DNA of 64,000 nucleotides from Eustoma russellianum. Taxonomy: Eukaryota > Streptophyta > Magnoliopsida > Gentianales > Gentianaceae. Numbering within the stretch: position 1 is the stretch's first letter; the number at the start of each line of letters is the position of its first letter. Under the pieces are notes generated by a model. The model was not told the DNA's origin. It saw only the letters and a list, made by a program, of their open reading frames with translations, and searched no databases. Made by a program: the position numbers and the translations under genes. Shown here one piece after another: positions 1 through 10,685 of this stretch. Location of the stretch: positions 27,470,743 through 27,534,742 of the forward strand of contig AP025048.1 of NCBI GenBank assembly GCA_036186865.1, read 5' to 3'.

Positions 1-995
1 TAGCTTCTAAGGCGGCCAATTCAGTGGCCATGGCTTTCTGCAGGCTGGAGATTTAGATGCATCTGCATAAGACTGGGGTTCTGTATGCACACTAGTGCAT
101 AATACATAGTTTTTATATTCTGGAGATAGAGATGCAAGTGTATGTAGTTTATGCAAACAATGAGGGCTGGAGTGCTCTGTGGTAGGCTGCCAGGTGTGAT
201 TACAATAGTAATCATTGAGGTATGAAGGTGGTTTTCTAATTCTAGGATTCCTAGCATTTGAAGTTTGATCACCAAAGGAAGGATTAGGAACAAGACTAGA
301 CTGATCATCCAAGTTGAGACATCTTCTTGAAGGCTCAGATGATGCTGACGAGCTATACGAAGTAGATGGGTTATCATGAATATCTAGTGGACGCATTAAG
401 ATGGTGGGAGATGTAGGTATATCTGAAGTAGCAGAGGGAGGATCTATGGCATTTGGAAGCTGAATCTCAGATGACAAAGGCTCAAACGGAGTATGAAGTC
501 TAGGAGAGTTTGAAACAAGTTCAGGAGTAAGGACACGTTGTGCATCAGGCAAATAAGGTTGAGGTAAGTCTCCATGAGCATTAAGCATAGGAAAAACAGA
601 TTCATAAAACACTACATCCCTTGAGATAAAGACATTATTGGTCTCTAGATCCTGCAAAACATACCCTTTTGTGTTGTGGGAAAGACCCAGGAACAAGGAC
701 TTCCGGCACGAGGAGCAAATTTTTCTTTGTGGGACTGATTGTTAGTCGCATAAGCAAGGCATCCAAAGATTTTAAGATTGCTATAGTCAGGCTTCGAATT
801 ATATAGAAGATTGAAAGGAGTGTTGTGATTAAGAATTGGTGAGGGAGTAAGATTAATAAGGTACATCGCATGCTGAACGCAAAATCCCCAGTATTGAGAG
901 GGAAGACTAGCCTGAAATTTCAAGGACCTAGCAACGGATAATATGTGTTGTTGCTTCTCTTTCAACCAATCCATTTGCTGTGGGGGTGTTGACAC
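1..995 (-). pseudogene. copia integrase C-terminal part and pol linker
   Basis: Minus-strand frames read the copia integrase C-terminal half (645-995, with MDWLKEKQQHILSVARSLKF and an IFGCLAYA motif), then the linker beginning MFLGLSHNTKGYVLQDLETN (7-696), then the first residues of reverse transcriptase (AMATELAALE-like) at the window edge. The two frames overlap near 645-696, so at least one frameshift separates them. In the intact family these lie in one polyprotein: integrase inserts the cDNA and reverse transcriptase makes it. Here neither could be complete. Confidence 0.75.
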
Positions 996-1010
996 AACTG
1001 GTTTGGTGTA

Positions 1011-1616
1011 TTATTCCTTTGAAGCATAGAGTGAATCCATATTGAACTCCATTCCATTATCAGACCTCACAATCTTAATACACGCATCAAACTGAACCAG
1101 CACATATTGATAACAACTGTAAATGATATTCCTTGTTTCAGTTTTGGATTTCATCAGATACACCCAACTGTACCTAGAATAGTCATCCACTATTGTAAGA
1201 AAGTAATGTTGTTGGTACAATCGTGGCATGCTTATAAGGACCCCATATGTCATATGCACAAAGAGAAAAAGGCTTATTGGTTGCAGAATCAGAAATGGGA
1301 AAGGGTAGACGTTTCTGCTTGGCTAAAGGACATATGTCACATTTACAAGAGCTATCAGGAACTACTATTTGGGGGTCAAGTTTGTGGATCTCCTTCTCCT
1401 TGAGAATGCCAAGTGTCCAAGTCTAGCATGCCAAAGCAAGGAATCTGACATTTTTGAAACAAGAGCAATAGAGAACAGAAGAGAGGCATGAGTTGAAATG
1501 GCTACGTTTGATTTTAAGCTGAAACCTGAGGTTGGCATCAAGGCTTTATACAAACCACAAAGATGATATAGCCCTTGAAAGACTCTAGCTGAACCAATCA
1601 TCTTCTTGGTTTTCAT
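1011..1616 (-). pseudogene. copia gag-pre-integrase and integrase core
   Basis: 1365-1616 carries the gag-pre-integrase signature LLWHARLGH, part of the integrase HHCC zinc finger. 1011-1259 carries the rve catalytic core, with DDYSRYSWVYLM and RSDNGMEF containing two of the D,D-35-E acidic residues. The domains are in different frames, and the second half of the zinc finger lies in the broken stretch between them. Decayed and non-functional. Confidence 0.8.
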
Positions 1617-1681
1617 ATCCTGAATTGTGCAAAGATCAGAACAGAAAGAAACAAGGTAGGCTTTGGAATTAGTTAATTTGC

Positions 1682-1924
1682 TTAATGATAAAGATTGAAA
1701 GTGAAGGATTGGACGAAAAACACATTAGACAGCGTTAGATATTGATTTATAGTGATAGTACCGATATGAGTGACATTGACAATGGAGCTGTTAGGCAGCT
1801 TGATAGATATAGAGTGAACAGGATAATAAGAATCAAACAGTTGAAGTGAACAGCATACATGATCTGAAGCTCCAGAATCTAAAATCCAAGTATTAAGGTT
1901 TTCATATGCAACATTACCTTTCAT
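1682..1924 (-). pseudogene. copia aspartic protease
   Basis: The minus-strand frame contains WILDSGASDHVC, the copia retropepsin active site (D-S-G), followed by a hydrophobic barrel-like stretch with SNVFFVQSFTFNLYH. The usual continuation, in which NL is followed by a serine-rich strand, is lost to a frameshift. In the family this enzyme cuts the Gag-Pol polyprotein. The frame joins gag-side sequence at 1921-2133 by a short overlap. Confidence 0.8.
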
Positions 1925-2701
1925 CTTACCAGATGCACCGGAAACTGTGCTGAAAGAACTGCATGCTCTGCCTCATTATCTACAGCATGCTTCTGATTCT
2001 TCTCCTGGAGCAAGTTCATTAACTGACTATACTGCTCATGAGTCATCACAGGTCTAATCGTTGCATCACTTACATTCATCTGATGTTCATTTGCATTGTA
2101 TGAGTCCGTCATTCCAGAACTACCCTGACTCATTTCATCACAATGCTGTTATTACTTCCATCACCCTTGACACACTGACCATTCCTCTGGTTTATACCCC
2201 GGAGGATAACCGTGCTTTTTCTGGGCCACTGTCAACGTGTGTGGCAAGGCATATTATAGAACGTACAGTAAGCCATTCCTTGAGCCTCTAGATCCAGACT
2301 CTGTTCCTTCCTTTCTAGAACCTTTCATTCACTTTCTGAGGTCCAGACCCTCCATTATTATACCTAGTCATACTATTCAAATTCAAAATAGCATTTGGAT
2401 TATTATGGAACTGTGCCTGTGAATTTGAGTATGCCAGTTTCCTTTCAACCTTTACAGCCATAGCAAAACAGGTTTTCAAATCTGGAAGTGGAGTCGTAAG
2501 CAACACTTGAGATTTTACAGCTTCAAAGTCATCACTTGATCCTTTTAGGAATTTTATTGCACAATCATCCTCTATGAATTTGTTTATCTGTACAGTTATA
2601 TTACAAGAGCAACGATTACAAATGCAATTCGGAATAGATCGTAACACCAAAAGTTCTTCCCAAACAGCCTTCAATTTGGTGTAATATTCAGTCACAGTTG
2701 A

Positions 2702-3548
2702 TGGAGGACGGCCTCAGAGGTGCTGTGTGACAAAAATTTTCCAACTAAATTAAAGGGAAAATTTTATAGGGTGGCAGTGCGACCGGCAATGCTATATGGG
2801 ACAGACTGCTGGGCCATCAAGAGGTCACAATTACAGAAGATGGAAGTGGCAGAGATGAAAATGTTAAGATGGATGTGTGGGCATACAAGGCTAGACCGGA
2901 TCAGAAACGAGGTATTTCGAGAAAGGTTAGGTGTGGCTAGTATAACCGATAAGATAAGGGAGGGAAGATTGAGGTGGTTTAGCCATGTCATGCAGAGACA
3001 GACAACGGCGTCAGTCAGAGCAATTGAAAGCCTCATTACAGAGGGAAACAAGAGTAAAGGCAGGCCCAAACTAACTTGGGATGAGCAGATAAGGCACGAC
3101 TTACTAGATTTGCACCTCTCTGAGGACATGGTCCAGGATAGGAGTTTATGGAGACATAAGATTAAGGTTAACGAGGTATAGGTCATATATAGGGACACTT
3201 TAGAGTATCTTTAGGGACATAGATAGGCGTAGACACTATCTACGCTTTAGGTTGACTTTTCACTTGGTGGCGTATGTTATACCGTTGTTTTACATTACAT
3301 GTACATATATACGTGATGTGTATTTTAATATCGAAAAGCCTTTCTTTATTCCTTCACTAACACAGTAGCACAACATATCTTTATTATCATGTCATTTATG
3401 CAGGTAGAGCCGGGGGTCTCACTGGAAGCAGACTCTCTATCCCTTGGGATATGGGTATTGTCTGCCTACCACTTACCCTCTCCAGACCCTAACGATAGCT
3501 TTTGCTGTCGTTGGGATATACTGGGTCTGGATGATGATGATGATGATG
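2702..3548 (+). mobile_element. 5'-truncated RTE-type LINE insertion
   Basis: An ~847-bp insertion contains the C-terminal end of a plant RTE-type reverse transcriptase and a 3' UTR of about 370 bp, and ends in a (GAT)n tail (3530-3548). It is flanked by perfect 16-bp direct repeats (2686-2701 and 3549-3564). Missing 5' sequence, a simple-repeat tail and a long duplication are classic target-primed reverse transcription. A related 3' end is present at 57510-57734 on the minus strand. Confidence 0.93.
2720..3178 (+). pseudogene. LINE reverse transcriptase C-terminal part
   Basis: An open frame of about 153 codons with RPAMLYGTDCWAIKRSQ, AEMKMLRWMCGHTRLDRIRN, GRLRWFSHVMQR and GRPKLTWDEQI, characteristic of the thumb and C-terminal end of plant RTE-clade LINE reverse transcriptase. 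The catalytic FADD-containing palm and the endonuclease are absent because the copy is 5'-truncated. The frame ends at the family's natural stop. It has no start codon of its own and is not expected to be a gene. Confidence 0.9.
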
Positions 3549-3899
3549 ATTCAGTCACAGTTGAAGAATTCTGTTTTATGTTATAGAATTCTTCCTGTAA
3601 ATCAGAAAGCCTAAAGGCATCAGCGTCTCATACCCGTGTTTAAGATCGTTCCAGATGTCAATCGCGTTGTCTAACCACATTACACTTTGGCTAATTGCTG
3701 GAACAGTAGAGTTAATCAACCATGAAGCCACCATATTGTTGGCTTTCACACAGGCACCAAATCTACGCGCATTATCTGCAGGTTTCATTATCGAACCATC
3801 AATGAAGCCAACTTTATTCTTCGATACAAGAGCTCTCTTGAAGCTCCTACTCCAAGCAATTCTGATAAGAGAGGAGTAGAACTGTTTGAAACAGTCCAA

Positions 3900-4163
3900 A
3901 GCAAACTTCCTTCACGTTAAACGTAAAAAACAAGCTCGCCTCTCTGATGAACATAATATTCATAGTGCAAACATATCAGGTCATGTGCATGACCTGGTCC
4001 TATACCGAAATACTGATCTTCCACGAAAAGATATACAGAGGGAAAAAAAGGAAAAGAGGTGGGGGGTGATGAAACATCATAGACAAATAACCAAGTGCAA
4101 GTGACATATACAATCACATTGCATCATACGAAAAGTAAACAAGATCCATAGTACCACACACAT
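3900..4163. other. unassigned junction between copia and NSN1 remnant
   Basis: About 260 bp in which neither a convincing copia LTR or primer-binding site nor the expected C-terminal exon of the NSN1 gene could be read. The boundary of the copia insertion is probably here. A purine-rich run lies at about 4030-4062. Confidence 0.5.
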
Positions 4164-7100
4164 CTCAAGCATCGCCTGATCAAAAATGACCGGGCAATTT
4201 GCTGGGACTTCAACAGGGTTAAAGTCGTTGACAGATTTAAGGCTACCAATAAATGACGATTCATTTCCATAAGCATCGTCCACGTTAAATTCCTTCCCAA
4301 ATTCTGAGACAATCTTTGCCTCAGAAGGGTCTTCACTTCTTGCTGGAGGCATAATGTAGTAGGGAATTTTGCCTGGAACAAAGACGGAATGTCAAGAATA
4401 ACGCAGTGGCATCAGCAGCATCTAGTATGCATCAACTAATTTTGGCATATCGGAAAATGTCAGTAATAAAGGTAGGAAATGGCACTACAACTCACCCTCA
4501 TCCCACTCATGTAAACAATCCTGGCAGCGGCATCAACATCCACAATGCCACCCTTTCTAATCTTTTCTCTCACAAGAGCAACCTTCTGAAGAAAATCATC
4601 AACTGAATCAAAACTGGGAACCTTAAACAAAGTTATCAGAACCTTTTCTGGACACAGCTTGAGAATTTCTTTCACTGCAATATCCACCAAAGTTTGAAGT
4701 GAGTCATCTAATCAAAAATAAATAAATAAATAATTTTTAAAAAAGAGCCAAGGGTGGTTGACTACTAAGTCAAATGAAATCCACATACCAGGTGCAATAG
4801 GATCATCCAATTTCTCAATCCTTTTGCAATTTCGTAGAGCTGTAGAGGCATCATTATCTGAACACTTGAGCAACACGACTCCAGGGCTGTCCAACAATTT
4901 AACATTCTTGTCTAACTGGACTTCTTGCATTGATTTTGTCAATCCAGGAGTTGCACCAACATTGACAACATGAGATCTCTTCAAACTGTTTATCAAACTG
5001 CTCTTACCAACATTCGGCAAGCTAATAACTCCTACCGTGATAGATTTCTTGATCTGGAGCAGATACCTTTTGCTAGCGGATGGAATACATGCTAATGTAG
5101 CACATAAACTTTTTCTTTTATTGGTAATTATGTAGCACATAAACAAAAGTAACAACCACCATTAAGCAACTCCAAGATCTACAAACGACCAACACACACA
5201 ATCCTCCTCAATCTCAAGCATCAAATAAATCTTCAGTATCTGTGACAAGCTCCATATCTTCAATAACCACATTTCTAAACAGAAGCTCTACTAGAAAACC
5301 TTAAACATCAAAAAATTTAAGGTAATATTTTATATAAAATGAGGAAGAAAAAAGATAATAATTAGAAGAACCTTCTAGATGAAAAAACAAAAAGGAAGAT
5401 CTCGAGTGTATGGATAAGCGGCATACTGCTTTCTTTTCCAATCAATTTCAAATAATCAACACTCCATTCTAGGCTTCTACACATTCTAATGAAACAAAAG
5501 GATGCCAGTTGGTCAACTAGGTAATACTTTCTGCTGATCACCACATCCACCTTTTTTGCTACTTGAGTTTGGAAACTCCCATACCAACCTGGGAACCAAG
5601 ACCTTTTATGTTTCTTCTTGTTCTTGAATTTTTTCTTTGTTATCTTTCTCAACTCTTCCTTTTATTCCTTTCCCACCTTTTTGGGGGGCCACACAAACGA
5701 CAAAAAGAGATAAAGTAAACAAGTACCAAGGGAGAGAGTCAGACAACGCAATAATATTCTCGAAAGTGCAATTAAAGCTAGGCATCTCAGACTAAGATAC
5801 ACTATTACAGGCACCAAAAAGAAAAAGGAACTAGTTCTAAAACTTGATGTTTGAGAAGCTGTGACGTGTACTTCCGGAGATACAAGTTTATAAGCACGAA
5901 TGAAAGAGAACTTTTCAGTTCCTCAAAGGAAACAGATGCACGGTTATTGAATCTCTCTCACTAGTCCAACAGCAGTAATCTTTTTTCACAATTGCATATT
6001 TCTTGAGGAAAGCTAGGCAGTCAAGATACTTTAATCGCTGACATTTTGAGCATTAATCCTAATGCTTGCTATCTTACATTAGCAAAGAGTTTTTAGATCA
6101 TTCCAAGACAAGTTCCAATTACTGGTCATAACATGATATTTAAGAATATATTGCTTGATGTATGGAAACAAAGGAAAGAGGACGAAAACTATGGTGAGTA
6201 CATCTAAGACTTAAAAAGGTTACTCAAAGAGCGACTGGAAAATTAAATTGGCTTCAAAAGATGCCATCCACAGACAAAATCAAAATCACTTACAAGAGCT
6301 TTCAAGCTATGAAAAGAAAATCAAATAAACAAGCATACAGAAAAGATAAAAAAAAAAGGAGAACACAAAGGAGACTGACAAACAATTGCTAGCAAGGCTA
6401 TCACCTCATGGCTTCTGGAATAGTTCTTCAGCAATTTTATCAGAGTTTTCACACCGTTTGGAGCATATTGCCACTCGTTTTAGCCTTGGAAGAAATTTTC
6501 CAACCCAAATTAGACTTCTGTTCCTGAGTGCTACACTTAAAAGCAACTGCCGGTAATTCCTCCCTAAGATACTTGAGCCACTTTTCAACAGCCTCCCTTG
6601 GAACAAGGTCTAGCAGGAAAAGAACACAGAAATCCAACATCAACACCCAAAAACTTGGAAATGTTATCTTTCGCATTTAATTTTCAATATTAACAGAAAC
6701 TATATACGACATAGACGCAGAGCTAAATCACTAAGAGAGTATGTTCTTTATCTGTTAATATATTCAAATGTTCTTGAATTAATCATGTTTCATAGAAAGT
6801 CTCCCTCCTAAGGAAAATCCCTAGTTAATTAGCAGCACTGGACAAGAATACTATCACCAATACTTAAGTAAAATATTCACTAAGATAAATAGGCTGTATA
6901 TCATAGAGGCAGACCTATTTTGTTCATTAGCAGCACAAGATGCTTCTCTGCCCCAGATTTCATTACCATCTTTTCCATGTCCACACAGCGGGTACCAAGG
7001 GGGTCTCGAGCATCAAGCACTTCTAAAATGACGTCAGAAGCTTCAATCACCTTGGCCAACTCCCTATAAAATGCCCTATCCGAGTTATCTGTGTTAAAAA

Positions 7101-7310
7101 AGAAGCCCATTACAAATCACAAAAGGAGAAGCAGAACTATTTAAAAAAGGTAAAGACTACATATCAAACTGATTCATCTTGTGCCAGACCTTTGCTTTTA
7201 CCAGCTGAGGCTGAATCAACCTGAAAATCTGTTTTCTCTCGATTCAAGCTGTTGTCATCCATGTTAGACATATTGTCATTCTCAAGTAGACCCAATTTTT
7301 GTTTTTTTGC
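4164..7310 (-). pseudogene. NSN1: nucleostemin-like circularly permuted GTPase, remnant
   Basis: Six exon-like blocks read on the minus strand: 7310-7202, 7088-6915, 6609-6405, 5053-4789, 4674-4496 and 4372 to about 4164, each with AG and GT borders, except that the last has no visible donor. They encode parts of the plant nucleostemin-like GTPase, which acts in the nucleolus in ribosome biogenesis. Permuted order is clear: LEVLDARDPLGTRC, then the G4 motif NKID across exons 2 and 3, then the G1 loop LPNVGKSSL, then the G3 motif DSPG. The last block holds GKIPYY and SFIGSLKSVNDFNPVEVP. Two lesions break the frame: a net 13-nt loss relative to the family near 6449-6460, and a 1-nt loss near 4513-4518. 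The basic N-terminal exon and the C-terminal tail are not found. Family assignment is from remembered motifs; decay is read from the sequence. Confidence 0.85.
5054..6404 (-). other. long intron of the NSN1 remnant
   Basis: About 1.35 kb between the block ending YSRSHE and the block beginning IKKSITVGV. The border sequences are a GTGATA donor and a CTGCTCCAG acceptor. A 96-codon open frame at 5362-5652 is lysine-rich and AT-driven and matches nothing recognised. No transposon ends were seen. Confidence 0.5.
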
Positions 7311-8498
7311 CTGGATAAGTAGCGTCACTCAGAGGGTAAAGATAGAAAAATATAAAAAACAAAAAAGAGGAAAAATATAAAAAACAATGCTCCTCGGGAC
7401 TGGGACGGTGGAGGTCCAAGGCGAGGATTTTGCCTTTTGCTCATTAAGAGGCAAAAACAAAAACACAACATACAAATGCAAACACCTGACAATTGATATG
7501 CTTAAACTTCAGCATCCTTGAACTAAAAGGCAGTGACCACCCACCTCCACCATCTCAGAGACACATCTGCTCAGGCAAGAAGTTGATGATGAATCAGCAA
7601 GAACTAGCCCTTGATGATACATACATTCACGGTGGGCAAATAGATGCCAAACCGACGTACAAAAAGGACAACTGTGTATATACGATATAAACGATGAATT
7701 AAGTCAGTGGAGCTCCAAAGTTTCTAACACAGAATGAACGAGACAATCAAGACATATCATAACTGTTTCGTCTTTCTTTTATTCCTCCCTCTTCGGAGTG
7801 CTTATGAGACAGCTTTTTCTACGCCTATGAATCGAAGACCTCTAAAACAGAGAGCGTACAATTTTGTGCATAAAAGCATCATGTTATTCTGGCTCCTAAC
7901 ACGAGCTCCTCAAGACCAAAAGAATCCAGAATTCTGGAACCAACACCATCAGGGAATGCCCTTTCACTTGCTGCACCTGCACAGATTGCGCTACCTACTT
8001 CTAAAATCCAGTGTCTGAAGAACAGTTTCTGCTTATGGAACAACTGGACCAACAAGAAAAGGAAATCAGAGAGAAACCGGAAGAGAGATACAAAGAGAGG
8101 GAGAGTATGAGGCAACACATGAAGCAACTTCAAGCAAAATAAATGCCGAATCACCTCAAACAGAGAACATATTCAAGTTGCAATTGCAGAAAGGATCTAA
8201 TGGGCTGAACTCGACAAACTTCCAATATAAAATAACTAATTCCATGCAGCTTTCCCAAGTATGTGTACACTAGGGGGAATTGAAAACACAGACACACATA
8301 GATATACGCTGGTATATCTATATTATCTATCGATCTTTCTACCTATCTAATTTATTTATCTGGAACCTCTGAAGCTATTTCTTTCTTTTTTTCTATTCCT
8401 TTTTTGGGAAGAAACCACTTTAGGTCTGTTATGGAAATGTTACACATTAGTTAGTACTCCAGATCATTAGAAAGCATATTCACATTTCCAAAGCTCAC
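7311..8498. other. spacer between two gene remnants
   Basis: This stretch should hold the first NSN1 exon (a lysine-rich start) and the last exon of the TIGR01589 gene, but neither is readable. It contains one exon-like plus-strand fragment (7909-8152, listed separately). The rest is AT-rich sequence without recognised features. Confidence 0.45.
7909..8152 (+). pseudogene. exon-like fragment with charged coiled coil
   Basis: Two adjacent plus-strand frames read like real protein: first SSRPKESRILEPTPSGNALS continuing to ALPTSK, then, shifted by one frame at about 8012-8018, SEEQFLLMEQLDQQEKEIRE through a glutamate- and arginine-rich helix ending MKQLQAK and a stop. Composition and heptad-like spacing suggest a coiled coil at a protein C-terminus. 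The family is not recognised. The frame change and missing upstream exons suggest a gene fragment or pseudogene. It may be chance, as it lies between two minus-strand remnants. Confidence 0.3.
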
Positions 8499-9246
8499 CT
8501 GGATCTAGGAATTTCTTCAAGTCTTTTCCCAAGAAAGGAGACCCTGTACGTCTCAAAATATCTGAAAAATAAAGCGTCGAACCCATGAAAATATGTTCAT
8601 GCTAGTTTCCAACTAACTTGTCAATCAAGAAGAATATAACCCCCCCATCCGTGGCTGAGATACAGCCATTGAAGGCATCTTCAGACTCACATTCAAAACT
8701 TCAGCAACTTCACAAAATCAACCAAGAGAATATGCATGCTAAGTAAGAGAGCGACCAAACCAGTACTATCAGAAAAATCAGCTGTCGGGTCTGACAGACT
8801 AAAGTTGCGGGGAATCTGTCCCAAAAATCCAACTGATGCCTCAGCCGAATCCAGAATATCTTCAGGCAATTGAAGCGAATTGGACTCCACATTATTGAAA
8901 GATGAAACACTTGCACCACCAATTGTATGTCGCGTATCCAGACCTGTACCCTCAGCACCAAATGCAAATGGAGCTTTTCCTGAATAATTGACCTCCGACT
9001 TGATCATCCCTCCATCCATGCCTTGTACCATTCCAACATTTGAATTATCACTCATTAACATGTCCATTGTATTCATCCTTCTGGTATGTGCTGAAATGTC
9101 CATCACCGTCTGCACGCGTGGCTGCAACGGCGTAATACCTTTACCATTGTAAACAAGTAAAGCGCTACCAATACCTTGGTGCAACGTTTCTTCCTTTGCA
9201 GGTGGCCTGACATGCTCTAAGGAATGCTGAAATGAATTTTGAGGCC
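8499..9246 (-). CDS. TIGR01589 plant-specific protein, C-terminal exons
   Basis: Two exons read on the minus strand: 9246-8761 and 8561-8499, with AG/GT borders, and a codon split across the intron yields D in the sequence STDILRR. The protein contains VMDISAHTRR, GMIKSEVNYSG, VSSFNNVESNS, then GFLGQIPRNFSLSDPTADFS and SPFLG, which match my memory of the C-terminal region of the plant-specific TIGR01589 family, of unknown biochemical function. The exons are open without stops. The last exon after 8499 (GTGAGC donor) was not found. The conserved N-terminal domain of the same family lies 18 kb upstream at 27400-27505, same strand and compatible order, so I read both as one gene interrupted by transposons. 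The exon that should link them (beginning WQKLEEEN-like) was not found. Confidence 0.7.
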
Positions 9247-10130
9247 CTGCAAAAGTTCTCAACATTTATACTTTAGTTATAACTACCGTGGTTCAGACAC
9301 CTAAAAACTATCGAACATATGTTGTAAGCACGTAAAATAAAGAAATATATGTTAGCAGGCACGAAGCACCAGGAAGTCACATACTACTTGTAAATCACAT
9401 TTGTATTGCAAGTAAAAAAAAGTATATGTTGCTGCATGTTAGACCAAAATCCATACAAGAAATATAACAAGACAAGCAATTTATGACCTCTACAATTCAC
9501 CAATGGTATATATCATGGGAGAGATTAATCCTCAAGAAGCTATATCATGAAAGCAGTATTAGCATAAACAATAGGAAGATTTACACCATATGCATAAGCC
9601 AATCAGCTGACATTGTTTCAGAACTGAACTGGAAAGTTAACTAAGACCTTCAAGGAGAAGCATAATGTAGCAACATCCAATGTTTCCCTATGAAAGATGT
9701 AAAGAATGTGGACTGTCTTCCAGTCTTCCAACAGGTGAACTCAACAATTAAATGCGAAGTAAAGATATATAGTTGGGCATAAAAGATAGCAATTGCTTAT
9801 TTCATTTATTTAGTTATCAGTTTAATGATTTTTCTTAGGGAAACAGAAGGGTTGCCGTTTGGTAGTGTGTGAAGTGTTATATGTTTGAGCCTTAATTGCA
9901 ATGTTGTGGGATGTGTTTAAGTTTTGCAAAAGAATGGTAATGATTGTGCAATGCATCAAAAGTAACGTGCAGGATGCATTCCTTTTATTTCTCAAACGTC
10001 AATGTTGATAATGGTAACAAATTTGTTGAGAATCTCAAAAGCTTCTTCATCTATTTGTATCCTTCCTTTCACCTGTATAAATAGTCCGTGGTGGTCTATA
10101 ATTTTCTTGCCATAGCAAAAAGTGTATCTT
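9247..10130 (-). other. intron sequence of TIGR01589 gene, no feature seen
   Basis: About 0.9 kb of AT-rich sequence after the acceptor TTTTGCAG at the exon border. No transposon end, coding frame or repeat was recognised. The left end of the MULE should be here or nearby but no inverted repeat matching the right side was found. Confidence 0.5.
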
Positions 10131-10137
10131 TTGTCTC

Positions 10138-10556
10138 ATGTATCCATCTACATTCTTTTCTTCAAAAACTATGTCTTCCCCACAAAAATTTGTTACCCCT
10201 AAGAAACAGAAGAAAGACCCTACTGAAGGTGCCAGTTCACCTAGGATTCCAGAGAGACATACAAGATTTCCAAAGAATCGGCCTGAGCAGAAGGAAATTG
10301 TTGAGGAATCTGTTGTATCCGTTCTAAAGAAGCAAAGAGCCCGGAATATGATCCTCAGACTAAGATTGGTAAACTGTGGGATAATTATTATTGGGTGAGC
10401 GAGAAGCAAGACTTCGAGGATTCAAGAGTGGACGATGTCGATGCCAGGGTGAGAGAATTGACAGATAAACTTGAAGTTGAAAAAGGCAAATTTGAGAAGA
10501 TGATGGCAAAACTGAAGACCTTGGGTGCTTCGTTTTCTTGTGACGAAGAGTCTTAG
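10138..10556 (+). pseudogene. coiled-coil ORF next to the MULE
   Basis: A plus-strand frame starts near MYPSTFFSSKTMSSPQKFV and continues through a lysine- and proline-rich segment to about 10340. It then continues one frame over as EAKSPEYDPQTKIGKLWDNY, followed by a heptad-like helix (VRELTDKLEVEKGKFEKMMA) and the stop after CDEES at 10556. One frameshift thus separates a basic N-terminal part from a coiled-coil C-terminal part. It converges on the minus-strand MULE transposase at 22861-25168. If the copia insertion between them is ignored they would lie tail to tail, as the two genes of MuDR do. Second-ORF status is inference; the family is not recognised. Confidence 0.4.
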
Positions 10557-10685
10557 GGTGTTAGTTGTTTACTGTTCGAATAGTTTGTCTCTGTTTTCTT
10601 CTATTATGTCTGTTGTTACTTTTGGGTTAGTGTTGTGTCTGTTGTGATGCTGGTTGTCTGCTTGTTTTTGCTCTGTTTTGCTGGT
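10557..10685. repeat. GT-rich degenerate repeat, left part
   Basis: A T- and G-rich stretch ends TTTTGCTGGTCGTGG. The same degenerate words (GCTGGTCGTGGG, TTGCTGGT) recur at 22078-22400 on the other side of copia copy A. This suggests one sequence split by that insertion. Confidence 0.6.

Larger units (their letters stand above)
2686..3564. repeat. 16-bp target-site duplication of the LINE
   Basis: ATTCAGTCACAGTTGA occurs at 2686-2701 and exactly again at 3549-3564. The bases on either side differ. The repeat lies inside copia gag coding sequence, so the LINE inserted after the copia element. Confidence 0.95.
1..3899 (-). mobile_element. Ty1/copia element, 5' half, degraded
   Basis: On the minus strand the order from 3899 down to 1 is gag, zinc-knuckle remnant, protease, gag-pre-integrase, integrase and the start of reverse transcriptase, which is Ty1/copia order. 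The rest of pol lies beyond the window start. The reading frame is broken many times. The protein motifs differ from the Sirevirus-like copies elsewhere in the window, so this is another copia lineage. No 5' LTR could be delimited between gag and the NSN1 remnant (3900-4160). A LINE interrupts gag. Confidence 0.85.
2130..3899 (-). pseudogene. copia gag, split by a LINE
   Basis: 3576-3899 encodes the gag N-terminal part (a WSRSFKRAL motif and a VMWLDNAIDIWNDLKHGY motif). 2315-2695 continues with the UBN2-type gag segment (TEYYTKLKAVWEEL, FLKGSSDDFEAVKSQVLLT). 2130-2330 keeps a damaged zinc-knuckle region with KKHGYPPGYKPEEW, usual just after the copia CCHC knuckle, while the cysteines themselves are not recoverable in one frame. 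The gag halves are separated by the LINE at 2702-3548, and one copy of the duplicated target belongs to gag. Gag forms the virus-like particle in intact elements. Confidence 0.8.

Noticed and set aside
3389..3586. A 65-codon frame ending in an aspartate run.
   Set aside because: It is the LINE 3' UTR and its (GAT)n tail read as protein, running across the target duplication.
5362..5652. A 96-codon lysine-rich open frame in the NSN1 intron, considered as the missing basic N-terminal exon.
   Set aside because: It lies downstream of the G4-containing exons in gene order, lacks the expected start motif, and has no matching splice borders.
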